Shown here piece after piece: positions 17,402-27,100 of a DNA stretch of 64,000 nucleotides. The notes below the pieces were generated by a model. The model did not search any database and was not told where the DNA came from. It worked only from the letters and a program-made list of their open reading frames with translations. Location: the NCBI GenBank assembly GCA_020249775.1, contig JADCFA010000008.1:248001-312000 (forward strand), given 5' to 3'. The DNA is from Roseomonas sp. (GTDB lineage Bacteria; Pseudomonadota; Alphaproteobacteria; Acetobacterales; Acetobacteraceae). Made by a program: the position numbers and the translations under genes. Numbering within the stretch: the first letter of the stretch is position 1; each line of letters opens with the position of its first letter.

Positions 17402-19828
17402 CTAAAATGACAGCAATGTGCGCGCCTTTTCCCGCCCCAGCAGAATTTCTCCAAGTCTCAGTAAATCCATTTGGGTGATCGAAGCGCCGGACATGTCTTT
17501 CCGTACCGCACTGAAAGCCTGAATAAGGCGCTGTTGGATTTCGTCATAGCTTGGATCATTACCGAAATGGCGCCCAAGAAGTTCCAAACGCCGGGCTGCG
17601 CGCGCATCACGTTCAAGCTGGGCAAAGGCCGCATCGGAAAACGCCTCTGATGAGGGTGTGAGTGCCGGCAGAATCTGCTCCTCAATGACCTCAAGCATCA
17701 TTATGCGGCAATATTCCTCAAGCCGCCAGAATAGCGCCGAAAGTTGCCGACGACGTCTAGGTATCTGGAAAAATGGCGTAAGTGCCAGAGCTTCCATCGT
17801 CTTTCCCAGTTCCTCAGCACGCTCTGCGGCATCATAAAGTTCGCAATCCGTGAGCTGAGGCAGGGTGGCATCAATCCAGTTTTCCAGGTTTTCAATCACA
17901 ATCTCGGAAACGCCCGGCGGCATGCCGCCGGTGGCCAAGCCCACGAAAGCCGAAGAGTTACGGACACTACGAAGCAGCGTTCGGAAGGCTGCAGTGAAAA
18001 CCTCCGGACCTTCGCTGGCGGGTCCTGTCAGCGCTTCCCTTAGGGCGCCGACTGAAATCTGCGCCTCCCCCATCCGCAAAATCTTCCATAATGCTCCGGC
18101 ATGGGTCCAAATCCCCGCGGCAAGCCGCATCATGGTGCGGAAATCTTCAGGTGAGAAACCGGCCTCCGCCCATCGCGTTCCCGGCGTGATGCGCTCCGCG
18201 CCCTTGGCAGCACCTTCCCAAAAGGGCCCACCAAATTTCTCTACAATCGACACATCTGAAAACACGGCGTGACGCAGGGCCTTCGACATACTCTGGGCAG
18301 CCTCCCCCAGTAGTTCACCGACCAAGGAGGAGATCAAATGAAGGGCGTTACGCGGAATGGTTGCCGGGTCGCGCCGCCACGCGTTTGGATCAACTAATGC
18401 CCCAGATAAGGGTAGAAACAATAGCCTTGTAAGCGTCACCGGCCGTGGTGGGCGAAGTATCGCGAGTCTAGGCCGAACCTCTGTCAATAGACCGTCCAGC
18501 TTGGACCGATCAGGTAGCCGGTCAATCATTGCGACGATACGCAATAGGTTCTCATCACTCGCCGCGCTCAGACTTTCCGACAGGGCGTCGGCGTCCTTTG
18601 ATACCAGGCGCAATTCCCCGTCAATGTTCTTTGACCTCCGAAGCTTTTCCTTCATTTTCGCGCGATAACGCGGCACGTGAACGCGGCCAGAAGCTGCTTT
18701 AGCGCCGGCCCCGCTTGGGGTCATGCGGTTTTCGTAATTCAGGCTGAAGCTGATCAGACCCTCATTCCGTTCGGTGATATCCAGACTCTGCCCGCTTCGC
18801 CAATCGGCGCCCTGCGAAACAACGCGTGAAAGCTTTGCTGGTGCCTCGCGTGCTTGGTCCTTGGCAAACCAATGATGCACTTCCTTTGGCAAGGCCGGCA
18901 CCAGCACGGCCAAGTCCCAGACAATACTGCGGCGCATTTCAGGTTCCGTGCGTCGCCAAAGCGCGACGAGAACGCCCCAGCCATCCAGCAACCATTCAAC
19001 CCGCCGCGCTCTATCCAGTACCCTGGCCGCCTTGATCCGGGGGCGCGCGAGCAGAGCAACGATATCACTAAGCCGTGTTTCAATCTCCGCCAATGCGAGT
19101 TTGGTGTAGTGTAAAGTCGAATCTGCAGATTCGACCAGAAAGCGGATAGCCAGATTTTCAGCGGCGCCATCAGCTTCGTTGACAAAGGCTCGGTATTCCT
19201 CCGCCATCATGGAGATTTCGGACATCAGGCGGCGCGCCGGTGCTGAGACCGTGCTCGGACCGATAAAGGAAAGCGTGGTCGCAAGGCTACGCAGAGATTG
19301 CGTAAGCGCAGGATCACGCGCGGTAAGCACTTCCGAAGCCTGCGCCAGCTCTGCCTCTGTCGGGTTGCGTTTGGCGGCGTTACTCAGTGTCGCAGGCGGA
19401 CCATTGGAACACTGCGCCATGAATTCTGCCAACAGTTTTGCTTCATTCGCGTTCTCCTCACGCAAAGCCTCCTGGGCAGCCTTGGCAACCGGACGCCCGG
19501 CCAAACCTTCCGCCGCAACACTCAATGCTTCTCGGCGTATTGCGGTCGGATAGATTTCCGATGCCTTGGAAAGCAGTTCCCATAGTCGCAGATCAAATAA
19601 CGTCGGTGCGCCAACCTCCGGCAAGCCGCGCCAAGGCAGAATATAGTTACCCTTTGCCTGGGCGGGATTAATCAGCACGAGTTCGAAGCCACGCTGTTCT
19701 GGCGAAGGGCGAATACGCGCACCGAGCAAGCGGGCACTTGTAAAGGGAACGCCCGCGCCCAAAAGAGCGAAGCTTGCGACCTCTTCTCGCGCGGGTACAG
19801 AGTGTTCCGTTGGTGTACCGTCAGACAA
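17402..19828 (-). CDS. Large protein of unknown function (808 aa)
   Basis: I do not recognise this 808-aa protein. It has no signal peptide and no clear membrane segment. The sequence is rich in helical, Arg/Glu/Ala-rich stretches with several LRLL-type segments. The most distinctive block lies at about residues 450-490 (ILRPPRPVTLTRLLFLPLSG, then a WRRDPATIPRNAL continuation), and may be a family signature. A helical region with YRAKMKEKLRRSKN precedes it. It is monocistronic, with unrelated metabolic genes on both sides and a 619-nt gap upstream. The ATG at 19828 follows no strong ribosome site. Composition looks slightly less GC-biased than its neighbours, so it may be an acquired gene. 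Confidence 0.75.
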   Translation of the reverse strand: MSDGTPTEHSVPAREEVASFALLGAGVPFTSARLLGARIRPSPEQRGFELVLINPAQAKGNYILPWRGLPEVGAPTLFDLRLWELLSKASEIYPTAIRREALSVAAEGLAGRPVAKAAQEALREENANEAKLLAEFMAQCSNGPPATLSNAAKRNPTEAELAQASEVLTARDPALTQSLRSLATTLSFIGPSTVSAPARRLMSEISMMAEEYRAFVNEADGAAENLAIRFLVESADSTLHYTKLALAEIETRLSDIVALLARPRIKAARVLDRARRVEWLLDGWGVLVALWRRTEPEMRRSIVWDLAVLVPALPKEVHHWFAKDQAREAPAKLSRVVSQGADWRSGQSLDITERNEGLISFSLNYENRMTPSGAGAKAASGRVHVPRYRAKMKEKLRRSKNIDGELRLVSKDADALSESLSAASDENLLRIVAMIDRLPDRSKLDGLLTEVRPRLAILRPPRPVTLTRLLFLPLSGALVDPNAWRRDPATIPRNALHLISSLVGELLGEAAQSMSKALRHAVFSDVSIVEKFGGPFWEGAAKGAERITPGTRWAEAGFSPEDFRTMMRLAAGIWTHAGALWKILRMGEAQISVGALREALTGPASEGPEVFTAAFRTLLRSVRNSSAFVGLATGGMPPGVSEIVIENLENWIDATLPQLTDCELYDAAERAEELGKTMEALALTPFFQIPRRRRQLSALFWRLEEYCRIMMLEVIEEQILPALTPSSEAFSDAAFAQLERDARAARRLELLGRHFGNDPSYDEIQQRLIQAFSAVRKDMSGASITQMDLLRLGEILLGREKARTLLSF

Positions 19829-20447
19829 GCGTCACCTCGCCTGTCGTGGCGCAGAATTGCACCCGTCAAGAAAAGACAAAAAACTGATTTCTATAGCGAC
19901 ATTTCGTAAAGACTGCTTCCACAACCCGGCCCCAGAGCCGATGCCATGGCCCTGCTGCGGTGCAGCAAGACCGAACCGATCAAGAAACTGATTATCCCCG
20001 AACCAGGAACGCAATCTGGTGGCAAGCGCCCTGGGCCTTGAGCCTGACCGATTGGCCATCATCAGGGCACCTTGTCCGCTGCCGCGTGAAGCACGCCCCT
20101 CAGCCAGGTCACGGCTCGGTAAACACCAAAATGACAAGCACCGATCAAAATACTGATCGGCTGTGAGCAGCCCCTCCCAGATTCGGTCTGAACATGCCTG
20201 CGCCTTGAACATGACCGTCAGTTACCAGAACAGCCCTGGTCTTGAAAGAATGCCCTGAAATCGCTGGAGCCCATTGTTCATTCCACAATGCGCCCGACCG
20301 ACCAAAGGCGAGGCATGAGGCTTTAAGGTAGCCAAATTCAGCCAAGATATCAATCGGCGCCTTGACTTTCCTACTTCTTTCCCGACCGGCGATGACGAAT
20401 GGCAGTCCTTCGGCGCGATTGGCCAGGGGCAACCAAAACATATACCT
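19829..20447. other. Intergenic stretch with a short hairpin, no recognised gene
   Basis: This 619-nt gap precedes the 808-aa gene and follows the CoA-transferase gene. Open frames here (one of 98 codons, 20145-20441 minus) show no recognisable product. A perfect 7-bp hairpin CCGATCA-AAATAC-TGATCGG lies near 20144-20163, and a related GAACCGATCAAG occurs about 170 nt earlier. It may hold the promoter of the 808-aa gene. Confidence 0.5.
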
Positions 20448-21620
20448 TCAAATCGCCTTTGCCGCCCGCAAGGCGGCGATTTCCGCGGCAGTGAAGCCGA
20501 ATTCGCCCAGAACCTGATCAGTATGCTCACCGCGCTCCGGGGTCGGGCTGCGCGCGCAGGTCACACCGGCAATCTGCATCGGCGCGCGCACCAGTTCGAT
20601 CTCACCAAGGGCGGGGTGCGCCACCGGCATCGCCATGCCGAGGTGCTTCACCTGCGCATCGGCGAAAACCTGATCCATGGTGTAGACCGGCCCACTTGGC
20701 ACGCCGGCCTTGTTCAGCGCTTCCACCCATTCGGCGGTGGTTTTTTCGATCAGGCGCGATTGCAGCAGCGCATTGGTCTTGTCGCGATTGGCGTGGCGCG
20801 ACTTGTCGGTGGCGAAGGCCGGGTCCTTCGCTTCTTCGGTAATGCCCAAAGTCGCCACAATCCGATCCCACATTTGCTGCCCACCGCCGGCCAGGTTCAT
20901 CAGCCCATCCTTGGTGCGGAACAGGCCGGTTGGCGTCGTGGTCGGGTGGTCATTGCCGGCCTGGCCCGGGATATCGCCCTTCATGGTCCAACGGGTCGCC
21001 TGGAAATCCATCATGGCGATCATGGCTTCCAGCAGGCTGGTATGCACCCAACGGCCCTTGCCGGTTGTTTCGCGTTCAAGCAGCGCCACCAGAATGCCGA
21101 TCGCGGTATAAAGCCCCGCCGTCAAATCCGCGACAGGAATGCCAGCCCGCACCGGACCCTGGCCGGGCAGGCCGGTCACACTCATGATGCCACCCATGCC
21201 CTGGGCAATCTGGTCAAAACCCGGCCGCTTGGCATAGGGCCCGTCCTGGCCGAAGCCCGAAATCGAACCAAGCACAATGCGCGGATTGATGGCCGAAAGC
21301 GCGGCGAAATCAATCCCCAGACGTTCCTTCACATCCGGGCGATAATTCTCCACCACCACATCGGCTTTGGCTACCAGGCGATGGAAGGCTGCCAGGCCCT
21401 CGGGCGCCTTCAAATTCAGCGTCATGCCGCGCTTGTTGCGATGGGTGTTCTGGAAATCCGGCCCATGGCGCTCTCCACCCATGCCCTTGCCCGTATCAAC
21501 CTCATCGGTTGCTTCCACCTTGATGACATTCGCCCCCCAATCCGCGAGCTGGCGCACGCAGGTGGGGCCGGAACGGACGCGCGTCAGGTCAAGCACGGTA
21601 AAGCGGGAAAGCGGCATCAT
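20448..21620 (-). CDS. CaiB/BaiF family CoA-transferase
   Basis: This 390-aa family III CoA-transferase has the N-terminal LSRFTVLDLTRVRSGPTCVRQLADWGA block, the KVEATDEVDTG segment, and GFDQIAQGMGG, which contains the aspartate that takes up the CoA in formyl-CoA transferase relatives. It moves CoA between carboxylic acids in the cytoplasm; the acid is unknown. The ATG at 21620 follows ACGGAGAT. The frame runs to 21677 but without a better start. It is divergent from a crotonase-family gene, with about 125 nt between, and the two probably act on the same acyl-CoA. Confidence 0.88.
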   Translation of the reverse strand: MMPLSRFTVLDLTRVRSGPTCVRQLADWGANVIKVEATDEVDTGKGMGGERHGPDFQNTHRNKRGMTLNLKAPEGLAAFHRLVAKADVVVENYRPDVKERLGIDFAALSAINPRIVLGSISGFGQDGPYAKRPGFDQIAQGMGGIMSVTGLPGQGPVRAGIPVADLTAGLYTAIGILVALLERETTGKGRWVHTSLLEAMIAMMDFQATRWTMKGDIPGQAGNDHPTTTPTGLFRTKDGLMNLAGGGQQMWDRIVATLGITEEAKDPAFATDKSRHANRDKTNALLQSRLIEKTTAEWVEALNKAGVPSGPVYTMDQVFADAQVKHLGMAMPVAHPALGEIELVRAPMQIAGVTCARSPTPERGEHTDQVLGEFGFTAAEIAALRAAKAI

Positions 21621-21744
21621 GGCGGTATCTCCGTCGGAATTCGGCACCTTGTTGGCATTCTGTCTGGCGCTCGGCAAGGGAGCGGGTTGACGCGCCAGCG
21701 CCGCGCGCTACCCATGCGCCCACCAAAACCCGAGGAACCTGACC

Positions 21745-22527
21745 ATGAGCGACGATCTGCTGCACGAAACCCGCGAAGGCGGCATTGCCTGGACCACTTT
21801 CAACCGCCCGCAAGCGCGCAATGCCATGACCTTTGCCATGTATGCGCGGCTTGCTGAATTGGCTGATGAGATCAGCGCCGATCCCGCGATCCGGGTGTGG
21901 GTGATCATGGGTGCGGGCGGCAAGGCTTTCGCTTCTGGCACGGATATTTCGCAATTCCGCGAATTCCGCACCGCCGAGGATGCGTTGAATTACGAAGCAC
22001 GGATTGACAAGGTGCTGGGCGCACTTGAACGCTGCACCAAGCCTGTGATCGCGGCCATCACCGGGGCTTGCACCGGCGGCGGCCTTGGCATTGCCGGTTG
22101 CTGCGATATTCGCATTGCCGATAAGGGTGCCCGCTTCGGTCTGCCGATTGCGAAGACGCTGGGCAATATCCTCAATATGCACAATTTCGCGCGCTTCTAT
22201 GCGCTGGTTGGCCCCGCCGCGGTGACGGAAATGATCATGACCGCCCGGCTGTTTTCCGCCGATGAGGCAAAGCATATCGGCCTGATTTCCGAAATGCTTG
22301 AAACGCCGGATGATGTCACCAATCGCGCCATGGCATTGGCCACCAATATCTCAACTCTTGCACCGCTGACGCTGCGCGCCACCAAGGAAGCCATCCGCAG
22401 GCTCCGCAAGGCCACCAGCGAGGTTGAGGGGGATGACCTGGTGACCATGTGCTTCACCAGCGCCGATTTCCAGGAAGGGGTCAGCGCCTTTTTGAACAAG
22501 CGCGCGCCGCACTTCACGGGGCGCTGA
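21745..22527 (+). CDS. Enoyl-CoA hydratase/isomerase family protein, atypical active site
   Basis: This 260-aa crotonase-fold protein has the CoA/oxyanion segments FASGTDI (about residue 53) and ACTGGGLGIAGCCDIRIA (about 108-125). The first catalytic glutamate of enoyl-CoA hydratase normally follows FGxPE; here the sequence reads FGLPIAKTLGN, so that glutamate is missing. A glutamate matching the second catalytic position is kept in VTEMIMT. It may therefore be an isomerase, lyase or hydrolase rather than a hydratase. It is divergent from the CaiB/BaiF gene, suggesting a shared acyl-CoA pathway. The length is normal. Confidence 0.85.
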   Translation: MSDDLLHETREGGIAWTTFNRPQARNAMTFAMYARLAELADEISADPAIRVWVIMGAGGKAFASGTDISQFREFRTAEDALNYEARIDKVLGALERCTKPVIAAITGACTGGGLGIAGCCDIRIADKGARFGLPIAKTLGNILNMHNFARFYALVGPAAVTEMIMTARLFSADEAKHIGLISEMLETPDDVTNRAMALATNISTLAPLTLRATKEAIRRLRKATSEVEGDDLVTMCFTSADFQEGVSAFLNKRAPHFTGR

Positions 22528-22581
22528 TGCAGTTCATCTACTGACTTAAGCCTCGGTTTCTTGCGCCAAACCGGCGCAGCG

Positions 22582-23772
22582 TCACGTATTCGTTGAAAGT
22601 ATCGCAGGCGCAAGCGCGGCGGATTTCGCGGAAGGGTGGGATGGATTGCGGAAACGCAGCTCCCCACCCGGCACCGCATCAGGTGGCGCGAGGCCGAAAA
22701 GCTCCGCACGCGAAGAACAGGAAGCCGCCACTACGCGCCGTGCGGCGTGGCCCGCCAGAAAGCGCCGCACCGCACCTTCCAGCGCCAATTCATCGCGCAG
22801 GCTTCGCCATTCCGCTCGGTCCATATCTTCGATGAAGACCGAAACAATGCCAGGCTTGGCGCCCGATAGCCGCGCCGCCGCGGCACCCGCCATGCGCGCT
22901 GCCACCGCGTCTGAGATGCTATTCTCCTGGCCCGCGCGCGCCGCCAGCACAAAGACCGATCCGCCAGCGGGATCGCCCGTCACGGCCAGATGCGCCTCTG
23001 GCCCGAATTGCTGACGCAGTCTGCCGGGAAGCGGATCAGCCTGCGCGCCCGCCAGCACCAGCGGGTCAAGCTTCAGCACTGCATCGGCGCTGCTATCCTG
23101 GCGCTTTTCGGCGGCCAGCATGGCCATGATGCGGCGCTGTAATTCAGCGGCCTTGTCGGGTCCGGCAAGCCCCTCAGGCAGCGTCATGCGCAGCACATAG
23201 CGGCCGGGATGCGCGGCAAGCCAGGTTTGTAATTCGGGATTGACGCTATCCATCAGCGCATACCAATGCCCGCGCTGCACCGGGCGGCCTTCCTCAGCGG
23301 AGATGGTTTCGCATACAACCTCCGCGACAGCGCCGCCGCGGCTGATGGTCAGATCATGCGCGCTGTCTTCGGCAAGGCCCGTGAAGCGCACCTCAAAACC
23401 CTGGGCGCGATAAAGGGCTGCTGAGCGAAGCAGATGGAACAAGGGGATCAGCGTTGCCTCACCGGAAAGCCCTTGCGCGATGGCGGCGCGCAGCTTGTCG
23501 CGCCGCGCTTCCGGCAGGCCATTGGCCAACCGCACCGCTTCCGCCGCGAAGCCAAGGGCGCGGCGTTCCGCGCTGCCCTGCGCTGTGCCGCGGGCGGCGC
23601 GCGCCAGCGCGAATTCCAAAGCATGACGATGTTGCATGGCGCGCGCCTGAAAAGCGCCCGCCTGCACCCGTCGGCCCAAATCCGCGAGCCGCGCAGCCCA
23701 AAGATCAGCCCCTACAAGCCGGAGGAAATCCGGCACGGCTTTGGGATCATTGGCGGCTTCGGTAAGCGGCAT
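22582..23772 (-). CDS. Hypothetical protein, possible PD-(D/E)XK-like fold
   Basis: This 396-aa protein is not recognised. It lacks signal and membrane segments. The N-terminal half is helical and Ala/Arg-rich. At about residues 140-170 it reads FRFTGLAEDSAHDLTI, then GGAVAEVVCETIS: an aspartate strand followed by an E-V-V-C-E strand. This resembles the active-site hairpin of restriction-endonuclease-like (PD-(D/E)XK) proteins, although the lysine is replaced. The C-terminus includes FIEDMDRAEWRSLRDEL. The ATG at 23772 follows AAAGG at 9 nt; a GTG at 23814 is the alternative. It stands alone downstream of the crotonase-family gene, tail to tail. The nuclease idea is inference. Confidence 0.6.
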   Translation of the reverse strand: MPLTEAANDPKAVPDFLRLVGADLWAARLADLGRRVQAGAFQARAMQHRHALEFALARAARGTAQGSAERRALGFAAEAVRLANGLPEARRDKLRAAIAQGLSGEATLIPLFHLLRSAALYRAQGFEVRFTGLAEDSAHDLTISRGGAVAEVVCETISAEEGRPVQRGHWYALMDSVNPELQTWLAAHPGRYVLRMTLPEGLAGPDKAAELQRRIMAMLAAEKRQDSSADAVLKLDPLVLAGAQADPLPGRLRQQFGPEAHLAVTGDPAGGSVFVLAARAGQENSISDAVAARMAGAAAARLSGAKPGIVSVFIEDMDRAEWRSLRDELALEGAVRRFLAGHAARRVVAASCSSRAELFGLAPPDAVPGGELRFRNPSHPSAKSAALAPAILSTNT

Positions 23773-23889
23773 GGCAAGCACCTTTGGGGCGCAAAGCCTA
23801 ATTCCTGGCTTCACGCGGAAATGCGTTATGCGAAGCCAAGCCTACCTCAGGTCATGTCAGCGCAAGCGCTGCCTAGTCGGTCTTGCTGC

Positions 23890-24072
23890 CGATAATGATT
23901 AGTTACCCCGCCACCCCCCGGGGGCGTCAAGTATCCGTTCAGGCCTGAGAGAAAAGACGAGGGTAAGCCTACTCGAACTCGACCCTCCGAACGGCAAGCA
24001 TTTTCACGATCCGTTCCTCGCCGCTTAGAGGGGGACCGAAACCTTCTCTCAGCGGTTCCTTTCTCGCCCAAT
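23890..24072 (-). ncRNA. Candidate structured small RNA
   Basis: The 390-nt gap between two genes holds a stretch with strong secondary structure. A closing stem CTGAGAGAA/TTCTCTCAG pairs 24044-24052 with 23945-23953. Inside are a hairpin GAACGG/CCGTTC near 23989-24016 and another GAGGGT/ACCCTC near 23959-23987, leaving one side open. On the minus strand a TTGACA box (24101-24106) and a 17-nt spacer sit just upstream, so transcription would begin near 24071. Size and layout resemble 6S RNA in a general way, but I do not recognise its conserved sequences. SRP RNA and tmRNA signatures are absent. The ends are estimates. Confidence 0.4.
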
Positions 24073-24077
24073 CATCG

Positions 24078-24106
24078 GCAAAAGTCATAAAGGCGGGGGT
24101 TGTCAA
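24078..24106 (-). promoter_or_regulatory. Candidate promoter for the structured RNA
   Basis: On the minus strand, TTGACA (24101-24106) is followed after exactly 17 nt by TTTTGC (24078-24083). The -35 box is a perfect consensus and the -10 box is poor. It points into the structured region. The TTGACA overlaps the edge of the dispersed palindromic repeat. Confidence 0.35.
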
Positions 24107-24140
24107 GCCAAGTGATTCCACTCGGCTTGCAAATACCCTG
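24103..24140. repeat. Dispersed palindromic repeat, copy 1
   Basis: This 38-nt element recurs at 33607-33644 with only a few differences. Its core folds as AAGCCAAGTG-ATTC-CACTCGGCTT with one mismatch, and is followed by the shared AAATACCCTG. It lies 26 nt beyond the dnaE2 stop, where it could act as a terminator-like or REP-type element. Confidence 0.7.
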
Positions 24141-24165
24141 GAATGGGTTCCGCGCAGCGGGGCGG

Positions 24166-27100
24166 CTACCTGAAATCCCGACTGGCGGGCAGTTTCGCCC
24201 GTGGCGGGCGGCGATCATCCTGCGGGCGCGCTACCTCATCCGCGCGGCCCAGCGCGGCGGCTGCCCAATCGCTGCCGGCTTTGCGCAATAGCCCCTCAAG
24301 TAAATCCGAACGATCCACAAGCTGGCGCGCAATCACGTGAATGATTGGCACTTCGGCGTGCTGATCCTCACGCTCCACCCGGCCTTCCACTTGCAAAAGC
24401 CGCGCGCCGCGCAAGGCGCGCCGATCACGCGCGGCGACATCGGTATAGACCACCAGATTGGCGGTGCCGTGCTCATCTTCGATGGTGATGAAAATCACGC
24501 CCTTGGCGGAACCGGGGCGTTGGCGCATCAGCACCAGCCCCGCCAGGCGCAGCAAGCATCCGGATTTCCAGCTTTGCAAATCGCGCGTGTCACGCAGCCC
24601 TTCGGCGCGCAACTGCGCGCGAAGTAGCGCCAAGGGATGCCGTCCGAGCGTCAGGCCGAGCCTTGCGTAATCATTGACGATGCTCTCGCCCTCATGCTCC
24701 GTCGGCAAAAGCGGCGCAGCTTCAGGCAGGATGGGTGCTTCATCCGCCAAGGCCGCGCCCACGCCATCCCGCACAGCGAAAAGCGGCAAATCGCGCGGCG
24801 TACCCCGCGCACCACGCGCAGCCCAGGCAGCATCACGGCGCGGCACGCCGGGAAAGGCATTGGCGGCGGCGAGCGCACTCAAAGCACCTTGGGAAAGCCC
24901 GGCGCGCCAGGCCAAATCCTCCACACTCACGAAAGGTGCGCCATTGCGCGCGGCGCGGGCGGCAAGCAACGCTTCCGCATCACGTTGTGCCAGCCCTGCC
25001 ACCAGACGCAGCCCCAAGCGCAGCGCCAAGCCGCCCGCGCTTTCGGGCGCTTCTTCCAGGCTGCTATCCCAATCGCTGGCATTCACATCCACCGCGCGCA
25101 CCACCACGCCGTGGTCCCGCGCATCGCGCATGATCTGCGCCGGCGCGTAGAACCCCATGGGCTGGCTGTTCAGCAGCGCACAGGCAAAGGCCGCCGGGTG
25201 ATGGCATTTCAACCAAGCCGAGGCATAGACCAGATGCGCGAAGCTCGCCGCATGGCTTTCAGGAAAACCATAGCTGCCAAAGCCTTCGATTTGCGCAAAG
25301 ACACGCTCGGCCAATTCCCGCGCGTAACCCCGCCGCGTCATGCCGGCCACCAGCTTGTCCTTATGGCGTGTGACCAAGCCCTGTTGGCGAAAAGTTGCCA
25401 TGGCGCGGCGCAATTGATCGGCTTCTTCCGGCGTGAAGCCGGCGGCGACAATGGCAAGCCGCATCGCCTGTTCCTGAAACAGCGGCACGCCAAGCGTGCG
25501 CCCCAATACCTGCTGCAATTCATCGGGCGGCCCAAAGGCAGGATCGGGCGCGGGATATTCCACCGCTTCCAAGCCCTGCCGCCGGCGCAAATAAGGATGA
25601 ACCATATCGCCCTGAATGGGGCCTGGGCGCACAATCGCCACCTGCACCACCAGATCATAAAAGGCGCGCGGCTTGAGGCGCGGCAGCATATTCATCTGCG
25701 CGCGGCTTTCCACCTGAAACACGCCAACGGAATCCGCGCGCCGCAACATGGCATAGGTTTCCGCGCAATCGCGCGGCAGGTTTGCCAGGTTCAAGGCAAG
25801 GCGCCGATGCCGCCCCAACAAATCAAAACTGCGCCGAAGGCAGGACAACATGCCAAGCCCCAGCACATCCACCTTCATGATGCCAAGCGCATCAATATCA
25901 TCCTTGTCCCATTCCAGAACGGTGCGGTCTTCCATCGCCGCCTGCGTCACCACCGCCAATTCCGTGAGCTTGCCGCGCGTGATGACAAAGCCACCGACAT
26001 GGGTTGCGGTATGGCGCGGGAAATCCTGCAATTCCTCAGCCAATTCCAGCGTCATCGCCAGGCGCGGATCGCTGATGTCAAAGCCCTCATCTTGCGCCAA
26101 TTCCGCGAGGCTCATTTCCCGCCCCGGCCCCCAGCCGGCCTTGGCGAGGCGCGCGGTGATATCCTCGCTCAGGCCCATCGCCTTGCCCACTTCGCGAATG
26201 GCGCTGCGCGGGCGATAGCGGATCAGTGTGGCGCAAATCGCCGCGCGGTCGCGGCCATAACGTTCATAGAGGTGCTGGATCACCTCCTCCCGCCGGTCAT
26301 GTTCGAAATCAATGTCTATATCTGGCGGCTCACCTCGGCTGGCCGAGACAAAACGTTCAAACAGCAAATCATGTTTTTCGGGATCAACGGCGGTGATGCC
26401 AAGCACATAGCAAACCGTGGAATTTGCCGCCGAACCGCGCCCCTGGCACAATATGCCGCGCGCGCGGGCAAAGCGAATAATCTCATGCACCGTCAGGAAA
26501 TAGGGCGCATAGCCCAGATCATTGATCAGCTTCATTTCATGCGCGATGCGCGCCGTAATCGCATCCGGCACCTGCACCGGCCAGCGCGCGGTCAACGCTG
26601 CCGCCACACGCGCTTCCAGGCTTTGCTGTGCGCTCAGGCCCGGGTCCAGCACCTCATCTGGGTATTCATAGCGCAAATGATCCAGCGAAAAGCCGCGCGT
26701 TGTCGCCAGCACATCAAGGCTGGCCTGCAAGGCATCCGGGTAGCGCGCGAAAAGCCGCGCCATTTCCGCCGGTGATTTCAAATGGCGTTCGGCATTGGGT
26801 TCCGCCGCCTGGCCCAAGGCTTCCACGGTGCAGCGCAGGCGAATGGCGCTCAGCACATCCGCCAAGCGCCGCCGCGATGGCACATGATAGCGCACATTAT
26901 TGGTGGCAAGCAGACGCGCGCCACTTGCTTCCGCCAGCGCGGCATGGTGTGCAAGCGCCGCCGCGTCATCACCCAATAAGGGGCAGGCGACCGCGATCAG
27001 CGGCGGCAGGGCAAGGCGCAGCCCGGCCACGCGGCGCAGCGCAGCAGGCGCAACAGGCGGGATGGCGGCCAGCGCCATGCCCTCGGCCGCGTCGCAGAGC

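Noticed and set aside
20145-20441. 98-codon minus-strand frame upstream of the 808-aa gene
   Set aside because: No recognisable motif, no ribosome site and no coding-like composition.
20523-21857. Plus-strand open frame opposite the CoA-transferase
   Set aside because: It reads across the promoter and into the crotonase gene on another frame; histidine/arginine-rich shadow sequence.
23890-24072. tmRNA, SRP RNA or a TPP/SAM/cobalamin riboswitch
   Set aside because: The signature sequences of these RNAs are absent, so it was kept only as an unassigned structured RNA.
24637-26775. Long plus-strand open frame (about 712 codons) opposite dnaE2
   Set aside because: It lies entirely antisense to a well-conserved polymerase gene. 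High GC content produces long antisense frames, and its predicted protein is Arg/His/Gln-rich without domains.
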